This document shows, piece after piece, positions 31,627 through 40,793 of a stretch of 40,793 bases of DNA. Source of the stretch: Haplomitrium mnioides (Eukaryota; Marchantiophyta; Haplomitriopsida; Calobryales); NCBI GenBank assembly GCA_049999725.1, contig JBNGIS010021417.1:1-40793 (forward strand), in the 5' to 3' direction. Both the position numbers and the translations under genes were made by a program. Position 1 is the first letter of the stretch, and each line of letters begins with the position of its first letter. Below the pieces are notes generated by a model that worked only from the letters and a program-made list of their open reading frames with translations, was not told where the DNA came from and searched no databases.

Positions 31627-32459
31627 GAAGATAGCTCTGATGCTAGTTCCTCTTCAGAGTCTGAATCGGAGAGCAAGAGCAGCCCAGCGAGCTCAGAGGA
31701 TGAAAGGTCCTATAGGAGGCGGAAGAAGAAGGGAATCAAAAAGACAAAAGAGGCCAAGAGAAGAGGGGCAAAAAACATGACAGGCATAAGGAGGGCAAGG
31801 AGAGAAAGGCCCACCGGTCCCATGATAGAGGTGATGGGGGGGAGACCAGCAAAAGGAGGGGGGTGAAAGACCCCATGGAGGACATTAATGCAAAATTGGA
31901 GGCCATGACAATCCATTTTGCAGGTCTAAAGCCCGAAGGGAAAAAATTGTTGGCATGAAGGGCATATGTCTAGTGCGTGAAGTGCAAAACTTATGGGCAC
32001 TCCCCCCAAGAATGCCCCCTAGATGGGATGCCTATCCATCATGTAAGGGAGGACCCACCCGAGTGGTACCATGAGGAGGTGGAATATGTACAAGAGGAGC
32101 CACCTGAGCTCGTGTACCACGTGGTCAGCCAGCCTCGACTAATAGCCGACAAACCGGTCAACATGGTGCTTGGCCAATCAGTGGCATGGAGGTACGCATG
32201 GCCAGAAAGGTCAATGGCCGGTCCGATCCAGACCAGGGTGATGGTATGTTGGAACTACGGGCAGCTAGGCCACATTTTTCCTAATTGCCTGGAGCTCAAG
32301 AAGCAAGGATATAGCATGCCAACGCCATTATGTACCAACTACAAGAAGGAAGGGCATCTGGCTAATAATTGCCCCCACTCCAGAAGGCAGGGGTTGCCTC
32401 CCAACCCGGCCCAGCAGGCACCACCGCCGGTAGCAATCAACTTGGTGACCACCTTATAG
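31627..32459 (+). pseudogene. Element B gag, nucleocapsid with degenerate zinc knuckles
   Basis: After a Ser/Glu-rich and Lys-rich stretch, a CCHC knuckle CVKCKTYGHSPQEC (31974 onward) is intact, though a stop lies just before it. The next two knuckles, CWNYGQLGHIFPNC (about 32247) and CTNYKKEGHLANNC (about 32334), have Tyr in place of the second Cys. The spacer holds the acidic repeats EEVEYVQEEPPE, as in A. The losses would reduce zinc binding and RNA packaging. Confidence 0.7.
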
Positions 32460-32483
32460 GACCATGGGGCAGAGTTCCCAGAA

Positions 32484-33434
32484 GTGGAGACGCCAGTGGA
32501 GGAAGACTGCTATCGAGTGGCCACTAAGGCAGCAACCAGGGCCACGGAAAAGGGAAAGGCCAAGCAGGTTCGGAAGAAGGAGAGGACTGCGAACATGCTC
32601 CCCACTAAGGAGGACTCAGATTACAAGAGGGAGCACCCTAAGTTATTCTATCCAAGGCAGGAGGAGGAAGTGAAGAAGCAACTGGAAGCCCTGGAGGCGG
32701 CTAAAGCTCAGCAAGCGACGGAAAAGACCCTACAAGAAGTCAATCGTAGAAATGCCGTTGAGCAGGCCAAACAAGACCCTACGCCCTAGCCACCACTCAG
32801 TACTTGCGTGCTTTATAGGATCCAGAAGGATGTAAGGGACTGCTCGATCACTACGACAGTAGGTCAATTGATCAGGGACAACCCTATATACAAGAGACAG
32901 CTCCGAGAGCTACTCATGGGTGCTAGGAGGAAAAGAAAGCTCCCCACGGTGGGCACCACTATCGACTTAAGGATGATATGCAAGGATAAAGGAGCTCTAG
33001 AGATAGACATCCAGATTGCAGGGTGCATTTTGTCCTTGGTGCCCGTGGATGGAAGGGCAGAGGTGAACATCATGGTGGAGGAGACCGCCCACCGACTTGG
33101 TTTTAAGACTTTCTAGCCAATTGAGAGGATTATGCGATTGGCTGATGGATCTAGGGTTAGGCTCTTGGGAGCCTTACTGAAGGTACCAACCTGGATTAGG
33201 GGGAAGGAGTTTGCCCTGAACTACCTGGTTATGAGGCCGGCCAGGAGTTCCCCATACCCTATTTTAATCGGAAGGCCATGGTTGTATGGTGCCAAGGTAG
33301 TGCACAATTGGGGGGACTCCACATTAGTGTTCGGGCTCAGCAAGACCGTGGTGCATTACGGACCTGTCCCACATGAGAGGGAGACCATAGAGGACAAGGA
33401 ATATGACACTGAGTGTCAGTGGAAGAGGAGTTAG
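32484..33434 (+). pseudogene. Element B aspartic protease region
   Basis: Frames 32484-32789, 32808-33116 and 33132-33434 are separated by stops but colinear with the protease region of A. There is a Lys/Glu-rich linker, then IDIQIAGCILSLVPVDGRAEVNIM with D-G-R-A at the active site in place of D-G-G-A, then LIGRPWLYGAKVVHNW of the second half. The Gly to Arg change inside the active-site turn argues against activity. It precedes a long linker before RT. Confidence 0.7.
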
Positions 33435-34012
33435 AGGACGAGAACACTTACTGGCTGAAACTGGTGAGTGACATGACAGAGGCAGACTTTTTGGGCAATG
33501 CTGAAACTAAAGTAAACCAATTGGAGACCTCTGTCTTTGGGGTTTGGGACACAAAGAAAGATGGATCAGGAGTGTCAACCCTCAACTCCGGACCTAACCA
33601 AAAAAGGGAGTCAGAGGCATCCACATCCACCCATGAAACTGAGCTAAAAGGGGAGTTGGCTGCAGCTACCATCTCAAGGGAGGATGATCATCAAGGTGGG
33701 ACGAGGGAACATGACAAGAAGCTTGCTGCAGGTGGCCTAAGGCTCGCCCACTTGGAGTCAGATTGTGATTCCACAAACAAGAACAAAGTGGAGGTCATTA
33801 GAGCAGAGCAGTACCGAGAGATAACGGTTCCCGGCGGAAGGATATTACAACTTGGATTCGCCCTAAACAGAGGAGCTGAGAGAGCCTTCATGCAGACCAT
33901 GGGGAATTTCAGCGACATATTTGCATGGAGCCATACGGACCTAAAGGGAGTGCCCAAAGAACTAGGGGAGCACAAAATTGATTTGGAAGCCAACGCTACC
34001 TCCGCAAAGTAG
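33413..34012 (+). pseudogene. Element B linker and RT N-terminal region
   Basis: A 199-residue frame starts with acidic, poorly conserved sequence and ends with MGNFSDIFAWSHTDLKGVP. This is the A-W-S-H-x-D-x-x-G-(V/I) motif that precedes the RT fingers in Ty3/gypsy pol, followed by the E-H-x-I-D/L stretch. It is open over its length and ends in a stop at 34010 before the RT frame at 34025. Confidence 0.7.
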
Positions 34013-34024
34013 TGACAATACCGA

Positions 34025-34785
34025 ATGAACCCACACTTCTCTCTGTTGGTTAAAGAGGAGGTGGATAAGCTCCTAGAGGTAGGGTTCATATATCTTGTCC
34101 TAAACAGTGAATGGGTGTCCCCTCTAGTGGTCGTGTCAAAGAAGGCAAGTTTGGACGGGAAACCAAAAATTAGGGTTTGCCAAGATTTCCACAAGCTAAA
34201 TGCTGCAACAAAAAAGGACCACTACCCCCTACCTTTCACTGATGGTGTGCTAGACCTAGTGGCGGGCCAAGAAGTTTACAGTTTCATGGATGGGTACTCC
34301 AGATACAATCAGGTGTGGATACAGAAGGAGGACCAACTGAAAACTACTTTCGCAACGGAGTGAGGAGTGTTTGTCTTTCAGAGAATGCCATTTGGTCTCT
34401 GTAACGCCCTAGGTACATTCTAGAGATTAATGATGAACATGTTTCGAGACTATCTCAGAAAGTTCCTCGAGATCTTCATAGACGACTTCGTGGTATATGG
34501 CAAGGTCAAGGATCATGAGGAGTATGTGCGGCTCACATTTCAGCGTTGTAGAGAAACGGGGTTGCGGCTGCACCTTGGAAAATGTTTCTTTGCAGTAAGG
34601 GAAGGGATACTACTGGGGCATATGGTCTCCAGCCAAGGAATTGCCATGGACCACAAAAAAGTGGCAGTATGGCTGGGTGTGGCATTTCCAACGTGCTTGG
34701 TGGAGGTGCAGGGATTCTTGGGCTGTGTGGGCTACTACAAGAGGTTCATCCCAAAATTTGCCCTAGTAGCCTACTACCTAACTGA
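34025..34785 (+). pseudogene. Element B reverse transcriptase
   Basis: The RT motifs appear in order. KPKIRVCQDFHKLNAATKKD near 34160-34220 holds the R-V-C-x-D-x-x-x-L-N box. FMDGYSRYNQV near 34285-34317 holds the first catalytic Asp. After a stop at about 34361 come RMPFGLCNA (34381-34410) and, after another stop near 34423, FIDDF (about 34475-34489), with both catalytic Asp residues (F-I-D-D instead of Y-x-D-D). CVGYYKRFIPKFA follows at the thumb (34726-34762). Length is normal for the family. Two stops within the domain make it inactive in this copy. Confidence 0.82.
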
Positions 34786-35260
34786 GATGGTGAAGAGGGG
34801 TAGTGATTTTGAGCCAACTAAGCTCGAGAGATCTAGTTTGAATGAGCTCAAAAGGCGATTGACCAATGCACTTATCCTAGCACCCCCAAACTGGACCAAG
34901 AAGTTCCATGTGATGGTGGATGTTTCAGGCTTCTGTGTGGGAGTAGTGCTGAGCCAATTGGATGAGGAAAGAAGAGACCACCCAATCTACTTTTCTAGTA
35001 GACTCCTCTCAGCGGCATAAAATAATTACTTGCCCATCGATTGTGAGGCCCTGAGGATAATTTACTCGCTGAAGAAATTCATGCACTACTTGCCGCACTA
35101 AAAGGTGGTGTTCCACATTGATCATAATGCCATGAAATACATGGTCAACAAGCCGGATTTGACTAGGAGAGTGGCGAGGTGGATGTTCCTACTCCAAGAG
35201 TTTGAATTTGAGGTATGGATCAAGCCGGGGAAGAAACACCAAAATGTCGATTTCTTCTCG
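34786..35260 (+). pseudogene. Element B RNase H
   Basis: The frame continues from RT: MVDVSGFCVGVVLSQ (34913-34957) has the first catalytic Asp. YFSSRLLSAA and, after a stop at about 35018, PIDCEAL with the catalytic Glu (about 35033-35053) follow. After a second stop at 35099-35101, VVFHIDHNAMKYM supplies the next acidic residue (35105-35143). The tail WIKPGKKHQNVDFFSR contains the last Asp (N-x-D-x-x-S-R box). One RNase H is seen; no second archaeal-like domain. Confidence 0.78.
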
Positions 35261-36462
35261 AGGATTGAGGGGCAGCCGAGTGCGGAGGGAGTGGGGGACA
35301 CCTTCCGTGATGAAGATCTGTTCCACATCAGGGAAGGGAGACCCACAAAATATGGAGACATCATTGGGTTTCTCTTAACGGCAAGGATCCCCCTAGGGCG
35401 CACCCCAGAACAAGCAATAGTGTTTCTCAAAAAGGTGAGGACCTTTCTCCTGATCAAGGGAATGCTGCACCGGCAAGGCATGGACGGGCAGATATGCAGG
35501 TGTTTGGAGAAAGACCAGTCTACAGTGGTGATGCAAGCCATGCACGAGGAAAAGACTGGTGGTCATTTTGTTGTAGAAACCACCATCTGGAAGATTGTGG
35601 ACGCTGAATATTGGTGGCCCACCCTGCATAGGGATGTCCATTTCTTTGTAAAAAGGTGTGATGCTTGTCAGTGGACTGGGAAATTGATAGCATCGTTGCA
35701 CCATCCCCTAGCCTCATTCGAGAAGTGGGGAATTGACTTCATTGGGCCCATCACCCCTTCCACGAGGCGCGGGAATAGGTACATTCTGCTTTCCACTGAC
35801 TATGCCACCAAGTGGGTTGAGGCTAGGGCAACCAAGAAGGATGACGCGTCGAGGGTGGCTTGATTCCTCTACGAACAGATCTTCACCCGATTCGGAGCAC
35901 TGCTAGAGTTGGTGAGTGACCAAGGCACACATTTTATTATTAAGTCATTATTAAGCTCATAGGGAGGTATTTGGTCAAGCACCAGAAAACCACTGCCTAC
36001 CACCATAAGGCTAATGGACTAATGGAGAGGGCCAATGGAATTATGGGCAAAATTCTAAACAAAATAGTGGTAGCCAATAAAGTGGACTAGGATCTGAAGC
36101 TGCTAACCGCCACCCATGCATATAACCTGGCCTACAAGACCACCACGGGCCACTAGCCTTACTTCTTGGTCTTTGGACAACACTCGCTAGTCCTAGTGGA
36201 GTTTGAAGTCCCAACAACTCGGGTGACAATGGAGGAGAGAATCGCAGAGGGCTCGAGCCGAATGGAAAGGGTACACCAACTGGAGGCCTTAGAAGAAACC
36301 ATGGTAGGAGCGCATGAGAGACTGGAACATCAGCAGCAGCTGACCAAGAAGCAACGTGACAAGAAGCTGCGACCAGCCGACTTCAAAGGTGGGGATTTCC
36401 CAGTGGATGTCACAAATCATGCAATGCAATGGAGGAGCCTGGAATCAAGAGGAGTCGGATGA
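35261..36462 (+). pseudogene. Element B integrase
   Basis: The zinc-binding H-H-C-C domain is at about 35540-35672: HEEKTGGHF supplies the His pair and CDAC the Cys pair. The core has Asp in WGIDFIGP (about 35728-35751). After a stop near 35861, the second Asp is in VSDQGTHF (35911-35934), and Glu in GLMERANG (about 36014-36037). The C-terminal region ends with LRPADFKGGDF, the R-x-F-x-x-G-D box, right where the 3' LTR begins. The GPY/F module downstream is missing, and the frame continues only to 36462 within LTR sequence. No chromodomain. Stops and frameshifts between the core residues mean it is dead. Confidence 0.8.
36385..36403 (+). other. Element B polypurine tract
   Basis: AAAGGTGGGGA lies inside the integrase C-terminal coding sequence, followed by TTTCCCAG and then the 3' LTR start. 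In position it is the plus-strand primer, but the pyrimidine-containing spacer is longer than usual. Confidence 0.5.
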
Positions 36463-39389
36463 AAATGCAAGTAGGATGTGCATATGGACTCGCAGCAAAT
36501 CAAGATGGACGCAGGGCTGGGTGATCGAGAAAGGGGGAGGGAAATTTCAGGTCCAAGAAGGAAGGCAAGTAGTTGAGAAGAGTGCCAAATGCAGCTGGGA
36601 AAACGCGAGTAGATCAAGCAGGAGATTCCATGGAAGCTACAAATCCAACAAGGACGTGAGTAGGGGAGGAGGAGGACATACATGATTCGAGCAGAGGGTC
36701 ATTGAGCGAGCGGGTCTGAAGTCGTAGCAAGGTGAGGAATTGCACAAACATGGGTTTGAAGGAATCGGGAGGGGGGAGCCATACTGAGGTCGTAGGCACA
36801 GCGGATGTCACAAACAGACACTTAGAACGCAGCAAGTCAGTGGAGAATTTTCGAAAACGTGGCGCCCTCAGAAGTGTCCGAGGGTTTTGACGGATACGTG
36901 GCAGGCGCAGAAAGCCCGCAGAGCCTTGCAGAAACATTGTTGAAGGGGAGAGACCGCGGCCTTCATCGGAACCTAAGGTCAGCGCGACGGTCAAGCTCCC
37001 CAGTTGAAAACGGTGTTGGACGACGACCTCTCGGATTATGTGGCATCCTCAAAGAGCTCTGGGAGATTCAGTAGACACGTGGAGGTGTGGCAGAGCCCGT
37101 TGGATTCCATGGAACCAGGTCAACGCGACGGTCAAGCTCCCCAGTTGAAAACGACGTCAAATGGCGCTTTTGCGGATTACGTGGCACTCAGGGAGGGTCC
37201 GTTGGATCCTTCGGGTCCGAAAGAGGTCAATTGTGGAACCAGGTCAACTACGGCGGTCCAACTTCCACCTTGCGAGTGGCGGCGGATGGCGTGACAACGG
37301 AGATGTGGCAACTTTAGAGAGTCCGTGGGCAACAACGGAGATGTGGCAGCCGGGGGAGTGTCCGTGGGAAATAGTGGAGGGTACAACTTTGGAGGAGTCC
37401 GCGAGATCCATTGGAAGGAAGGTCAACTGTGGAGCTAGGTCAACTACGATGGTCCAACTTCCACCTTGCGGGCAGCGGCGAACGGAGCGACTACGGAAAC
37501 ATGGCAGCTTGAGAGGTATCCGCGGAAATCATCGGAAACATGGCGACTTTGAGGGAGTTTGTGGAAGACAACGGAGACGTGGCAGCCGAGGGAGTGTTTG
37601 TGGGAAACAACAAAGGGTACAACTTTGGAAGAGTCCGCGGGATCCATCGGAAGGAAGGTCAACTACAAAACAGGGGGCAGCGGCGGATGGCGTGACTGCG
37701 GAAACATGGCAACCTGAGAGGTATCCGTAGAAAACATTGGATACGTGGCGGCTTGGGAGCAAGCCGTAGGATGCAGTAGAAATATGGCAACCTGAGAGGA
37801 GTTCGCAAGAATCTTCGGAAGCGTGGCAGCCAAAGAGGAGTCCGCAAGAATCTTCGGAAACGTGGCAGCCTGAGAGGAGTCCACAAGAATCTTCAGAAAC
37901 GTGGCAGCCTAAGAGGAGTCCGCAAGAATCTTCGGAAACATGGCACCCTGAGAAGTGTCCACGGGAAATCTTCGGAAACATGGCAGTAAAGAAACAGCCC
38001 AATGGAAATAGAGAAGCAGCCGAGGGAAAATTGCGGATCAGCTCGCGGGATACATTGGTCAACCAATCTTCGGCGATGATCAGCGAACCCAACGCTTCTC
38101 GGACGATTGTTTTCAGATCTCTCTGCAAACAAACCTCTTCGGCCCCTGACTTTGGGTCTGCACCTAGCTTACTGCGTCAAAGCAATCAGATTGATGACTG
38201 CTACAGGTTTACTAATGTGGGCCAGCGGCAAGGCAATCGCAAATCGTGACTCGGGCATTGGGGATCCGCGCGGGTCTCATCAATTTTCATCTTCAACCTT
38301 CACCAAAGTTGTCCTCCACTGGCCCGGAAGGGCTTCAAAGATGATCGTTAAAATCGAACTAGCCCTCAACCATACTGACAAGTGTCACCATGCCAAGAAA
38401 CGGTTGCTAACGAGAAAAACGACCAAGTCCAGCGAGGAGGAAAGGAACGATCTTGAACAAGAAATAGGGGGAAGCGCGCCTGCCAAGGGGTATAGAATGG
38501 ATCGCTGCGATGATTGATGGGTTGATGAAGGTGCAAAATTGAGTTGTGAGAGCAAGCTCGAAGAGGAAGACACAACGAAAGAGAGAGGAGAGCATTCCAG
38601 AAAGGATTCATGTGAGGCGAGTGGACTCGTGTAGGGGGACCAGCGGGGGTGGAGGTGGACTTGAGGAGCGATGAGAATCGCTAAGCGTGGAGCTCTAGAG
38701 TCTCAAGCGATCTAGGTGGACCATTCGAAACTCAAGGTGGAGTAGGTGGCCAGCAGTCGAGGGGACTATCTTCCAGAGGTGGAAGTTAACGAATTCCTCT
38801 TCCGAGCATGAGGAAGTAAATTCAGGGCTTCTTGCGAGAGAAGTTGAAAAACTATATGAATGAGAGTGCATGGGTGAAGAATTAGAGGAAGATTGGAGTT
38901 GCTGATTGGAGCTGAAGGGCAGTCTGGGAGAAAGCTTGGGACTTGAGATGTGGGGAGGCCTACAATGTTGGCGAGACAAGGTGCATGTATATATACATCT
39001 ATGTTTGTGTGTATATTTAGATTTGTGTTCTATTTGTAGTTCTGTGAAGTTCTTAGTATTTAGAGTGCCTACCTTCCGTTTGTTCAGATCTTAGGAACAC
39101 CTTGGAAAAGGGAAGTCAGGATTAATAACATTGCATTGTGGTAATTCAGATGCTGAGACTTGTTTCTCTTTTGTATACAAGGTGATTGGGTCTAGTTCTA
39201 GACTCCTGAATTATATTTCGGATAGACTCAGCAGCTTATCAGTCCACCTGTGTGTGCCCTTGGGAAGTGAATGTGAATGAGCAGGTTTGCTGCTAAAGCA
39301 ATTTTTGGCCAGTGGCAAGGACTGTGGGACAAAGAGGAACCACTTAAGGCCCCAAAGAGACAACGTGCAAAGGGGCTATTGCATTCAAG
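36404..39389 (+). repeat. Element B 3' LTR, truncated at its right end
   Basis: Matches the 5' LTR from 27312 to the phrase GCATTCAAG at about 30507, then homology stops at 39389. About 200 bp of LTR end are missing. A segment equivalent to about 29630-29870 of the 5' LTR is also absent near 38720. It repeats the ACGTGGC units, the tandem array and the TATA-like region (GTATATATAC near 38988). Confidence 0.8.
37765..37985 (+). repeat. 39-bp tandem repeats in the B LTR (3' copy)
   Basis: Five or six successive units of 39-40 bp, each with GTGGCAGCC(T/A)(G/A)AGAGGAG and CAAGAATCTTCGGAAA. Units are directly adjacent, without spacers. Confidence 0.8.
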
Positions 39390-39391
39390 GA

Positions 39392-39461
39392 TGTTGCAGC
39401 ATCCTGCTAGTATTCATAATCAAATTGCTCTGATTCTGAATACTTGCATGATGCTGCAACA
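39392..39461 (+). repeat. 70-bp hairpin-forming short terminal repeat, copy 1
   Basis: Two 31-base arms, 39392-39422 and 39431-39461, are inverted repeats with only three mismatches around an 8-base loop. The ends are TGTTGCAGCATCC and GATGCTGCAACA, so the unit has the TG...CA ends of an LTR. It is followed by a T run and GCCGTTGTCGAGGAT (39470-39484), which matches the complement of the tRNA-Asp 3' region at 13 of 15 bases. It looks like a very short LTR followed by a primer-binding site, as in miniature (TRIM-like) retrotransposons. Confidence 0.6.
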
Positions 39462-39485
39462 TTTTTTTTGCCGTTGTCGAGGATG

Positions 39486-39910
39486 AGGCAGTGTGCTGGG
39501 ATGTTTTCTCTGGAAATCAAGTGTAAAAGAGAGAAAGCCAAGGTAAAGCTTTCAAGAGTGACAAGACTTTGTGATCTGCTGGAGCAGAATGAATTTTTTT
39601 TTATTGTTGGAGCACCAAGACTATCGGGTACCAGGGAAGCCAACAGTGGAGAATTTCAGGATGGAAGGCAGATTGCAAGTTGAAGATCAAATGTAGAGGA
39701 GAGGGAGTCAAGAGAGAACTCTCAAGATGTTTATGGAAGCATTCTCTCAAATGCAAGAAAAATCTGCAATAAGGCTACATGATTAAAGGAACCTGAGGGA
39801 AGAGAATGACTTGGAAAATTTGAAAAAAAAAAGAAAAGAAAAAAAAAAGATAATTACAATGGAGGGAGAAGTTCATAAGCAAGGTGCTTGCGAGGACGCT
39901 GCGCGATTGA
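39486..39910. other. Non-coding sequence between the inverted short repeats
   Basis: Purine-rich DNA with an A/G-rich run at about 39822-39852. Short frames show no domain. It may be internal sequence of the miniature element. Confidence 0.4.
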
Positions 39911-39985
39911 GTCGTTGTAGTATAGTGGTGAGTATTCCCGCCTGTCACGCGGGTGACTCGGGTTCGATCCCCGGCAACGGTGCCA
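39911..39985 (+). tRNA. tRNA-Asp(GUC)-like sequence with encoded CCA
   Basis: Positions 39911-39982 fold as a tRNA with anticodon GTC in the loop CTGTCAC between CCCGC and GCGGG stems. The A box is TAGTATAGTGG and the B box GGTTCGATCC. The acceptor stem GTCGTTG pairs with CAACGGT, giving one G-U pair at the end; the T stem has one U-G pair. It is near-identical to the usual plant cytosolic tRNA-Asp. It is followed by CCA at 39983-39985, which plant nuclear tRNA genes do not encode, then AAAA and a short hairpin repeat. There is no T-run terminator downstream. On the minus strand it reads as short LTR, TTTT, TGGCACCGTTGCCGGGGATC and then the rest of the tRNA complement. It is therefore probably a retrotransposed tRNA primer copy rather than an ordinary gene, although the internal promoter is intact and transcription is possible. 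Confidence 0.85.
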
Positions 39986-39989
39986 AAAA

Positions 39990-40036
39990 TGTTGCAGCAT
40001 CCTGCAAGTATTCAGAATCAAACTGCTCTGATTCTG
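39990..40036 (-). repeat. Hairpin short terminal repeat, copy 2 (partial)
   Basis: The left arm (39990-40020), the loop and eight bases of the right arm match copy 1, then the sequence diverges at TATCGAACCC. Relative to the adjacent primer-site sequence this copy is inverted with respect to copy 1, so the two short LTRs face each other across about 450 bp. Confidence 0.65.
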
Positions 40037-40749
40037 TATCGAACCCACAGAGACAAGGAGGTATTGGGTCGTTTTCTCTAGTTTTAAGTAGGTTCCAGCT
40101 TCTTTAAAAGGGAAGCTGAACAAAGACCCATACTGGTGCCTTTTGAGCACCTCTCTCTCTTTTTGTCTCCTCACTCTTACACTCACAGAATCTTGCCAGC
40201 CAGACACTACAAAGGCTTAGGCTTCCTGCCTCTTGCCCTTTAGCAACTGCAAGCGAATACTATAGCATTGGCTACATGAGGAACAACAACATTACTATTG
40301 AGATAGATAAGAAATTTAAGCCCCTAGCAGTAATCCCAGATTCTTATAGGGCGGAACCTTTGAGAATCCAGTTGAATCTACCAGGCATGCACTCGAATCC
40401 ACCTCTCCAGACACTGTCTACTATGTCTGTACTCCATCAATTGACTGAGATCACCACTCAAGTCCCCACTCAGGTACCCCCCTGACATGGCAGCCCTCTA
40501 TTACAGCCTCTCTCTCACCCCAATCAATTTCTACAAACCCTCTCCACTCCTAGTACATAGAAGATACCAATACTTAGTATCCTTGATTCCTTACTCTCAG
40601 TACTTACAAATACTACAATGAGGAGGATTCTTAGATCCACTACTCCAGAAGACTGGAATATTCCAAGAAAGCAGTCCCTTCAAGCAGACTTTAAGCTTTA
40701 AGAGATGAAGAACCTTCATCCAAAGATTTGCATGTGAAATCTGAAGACA

Positions 40750-40753
<4 letters not shown>
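40037..40753. other. Sequence of unknown origin after the short repeats
   Basis: It begins TATCGAACCCACAGAGAC, of which ATCGAACCC also matches the tRNA-Asp T-loop complement. One frame at 40276-40485 (69 residues, MRNNNITIEIDKKFKPL onward), and its continuation in the same frame after a stop, are Pro/Thr/Leu-rich. It could be the start of a retrotransposon gag, but there is no motif to prove it. Confidence 0.35.

Positions 40754-40793
<40 letters not shown>
40754..40793 (+). repeat. (CT)n microsatellite at the window edge
   Basis: About 20 uninterrupted CT units run to the end of the window and probably beyond. Confidence 0.95.

Larger units (their letters stand above)
27312..39389 (+). mobile_element. 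Element B: Ty3/gypsy retrotransposon with full gag-pol, degenerate
   Basis: Two LTRs (27312-30707 and 36404-39389, the second cut off) flank an internal region with primer site, gag, protease, RT, RNase H and integrase in gypsy order. The coding region is disrupted by about ten stops and frameshifts. No chromodomain is seen after integrase. Gag and protease are clearly related to those of element A, and blocks of the two LTRs match. B is thus a member of the family that could have provided RT and integrase to A. Confidence 0.85.

Noticed and set aside
37765-37985. Regular short repeats resembling a CRISPR array
   Set aside because: Units are directly adjacent with no unique spacers, and they lie inside an LTR present twice in a plant genome.
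39911-39982. Ordinary functional nuclear tRNA-Asp gene
   Set aside because: The A and B boxes are intact, but the encoded CCA, missing T-run terminator and direct junction to a primer-site/LTR structure make a retrotransposed copy more likely. Expression cannot be excluded.

Overview
This window is plant nuclear DNA made almost entirely of nested transposable elements. No intact host-type protein gene is visible. The evidence is Ty3/gypsy and Ty1/copia polyprotein remnants of plant type, very long LTRs (3.4-4.6 kb), a plant-type nuclear tRNA-Asp sequence and long AT-rich spacers. A large-genome land plant (gymnosperm or similar) would fit, but the species cannot be read from the sequence.

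Layout. (1) 1-1610: remnant of a Ty1/copia element on the minus strand, with 3' LTR, polypurine tract and decayed reverse transcriptase/RNase H. (2) 1611-6123 and 25265-27311: an older AT-rich locus. It holds a decayed minus-strand gene with the signature motifs of the DUF7869 family, a divergently transcribed plus-strand gene of unknown function, and beyond 25.6 kb a decayed minus-strand gene resembling N4/N6 DNA methyltransferases. (3) 6124-25264: element A, a Ty3/gypsy-type LTR retrotransposon inserted into the plus-strand unknown gene. Its 5-bp target-site duplication GAACC is visible on both sides and the interrupted reading frame resumes after it. A has gag and protease but no RT, RNase H or integrase, so it is non-autonomous. 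Its 5' LTR was later split by a 4.6-kb solo LTR in the opposite orientation (6612-11192, own TSD) and by a second block (about 11560-16242) carrying a truncated minus-strand gypsy element C and other debris; about 0.9 kb of LTR is missing there. (4) 27312-39389: element B, a related gypsy element with gag, protease, RT, RNase H and integrase, all broken by stops and frameshifts; its 3' LTR is cut off at the right end. (5) 39390-40793: short hairpin-like terminal repeats next to tRNA-Asp primer-binding sequence. One copy is fused to a complete tRNA-Asp sequence including an encoded CCA. The window ends in a CT microsatellite.

The LTRs of A, B and the solo LTR are related to each other and carry many ACGTGGC (G-box/ABRE-like) motifs in repeated modules, while the internal regions differ in coding capacity. 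B-type elements could have supplied the enzymes that moved A. The most unusual items are the tRNA-Asp/CCA/short-LTR fusion, the methyltransferase-like and DUF7869-like pseudogenes in the old locus, and the G-box arrays inside the LTRs.
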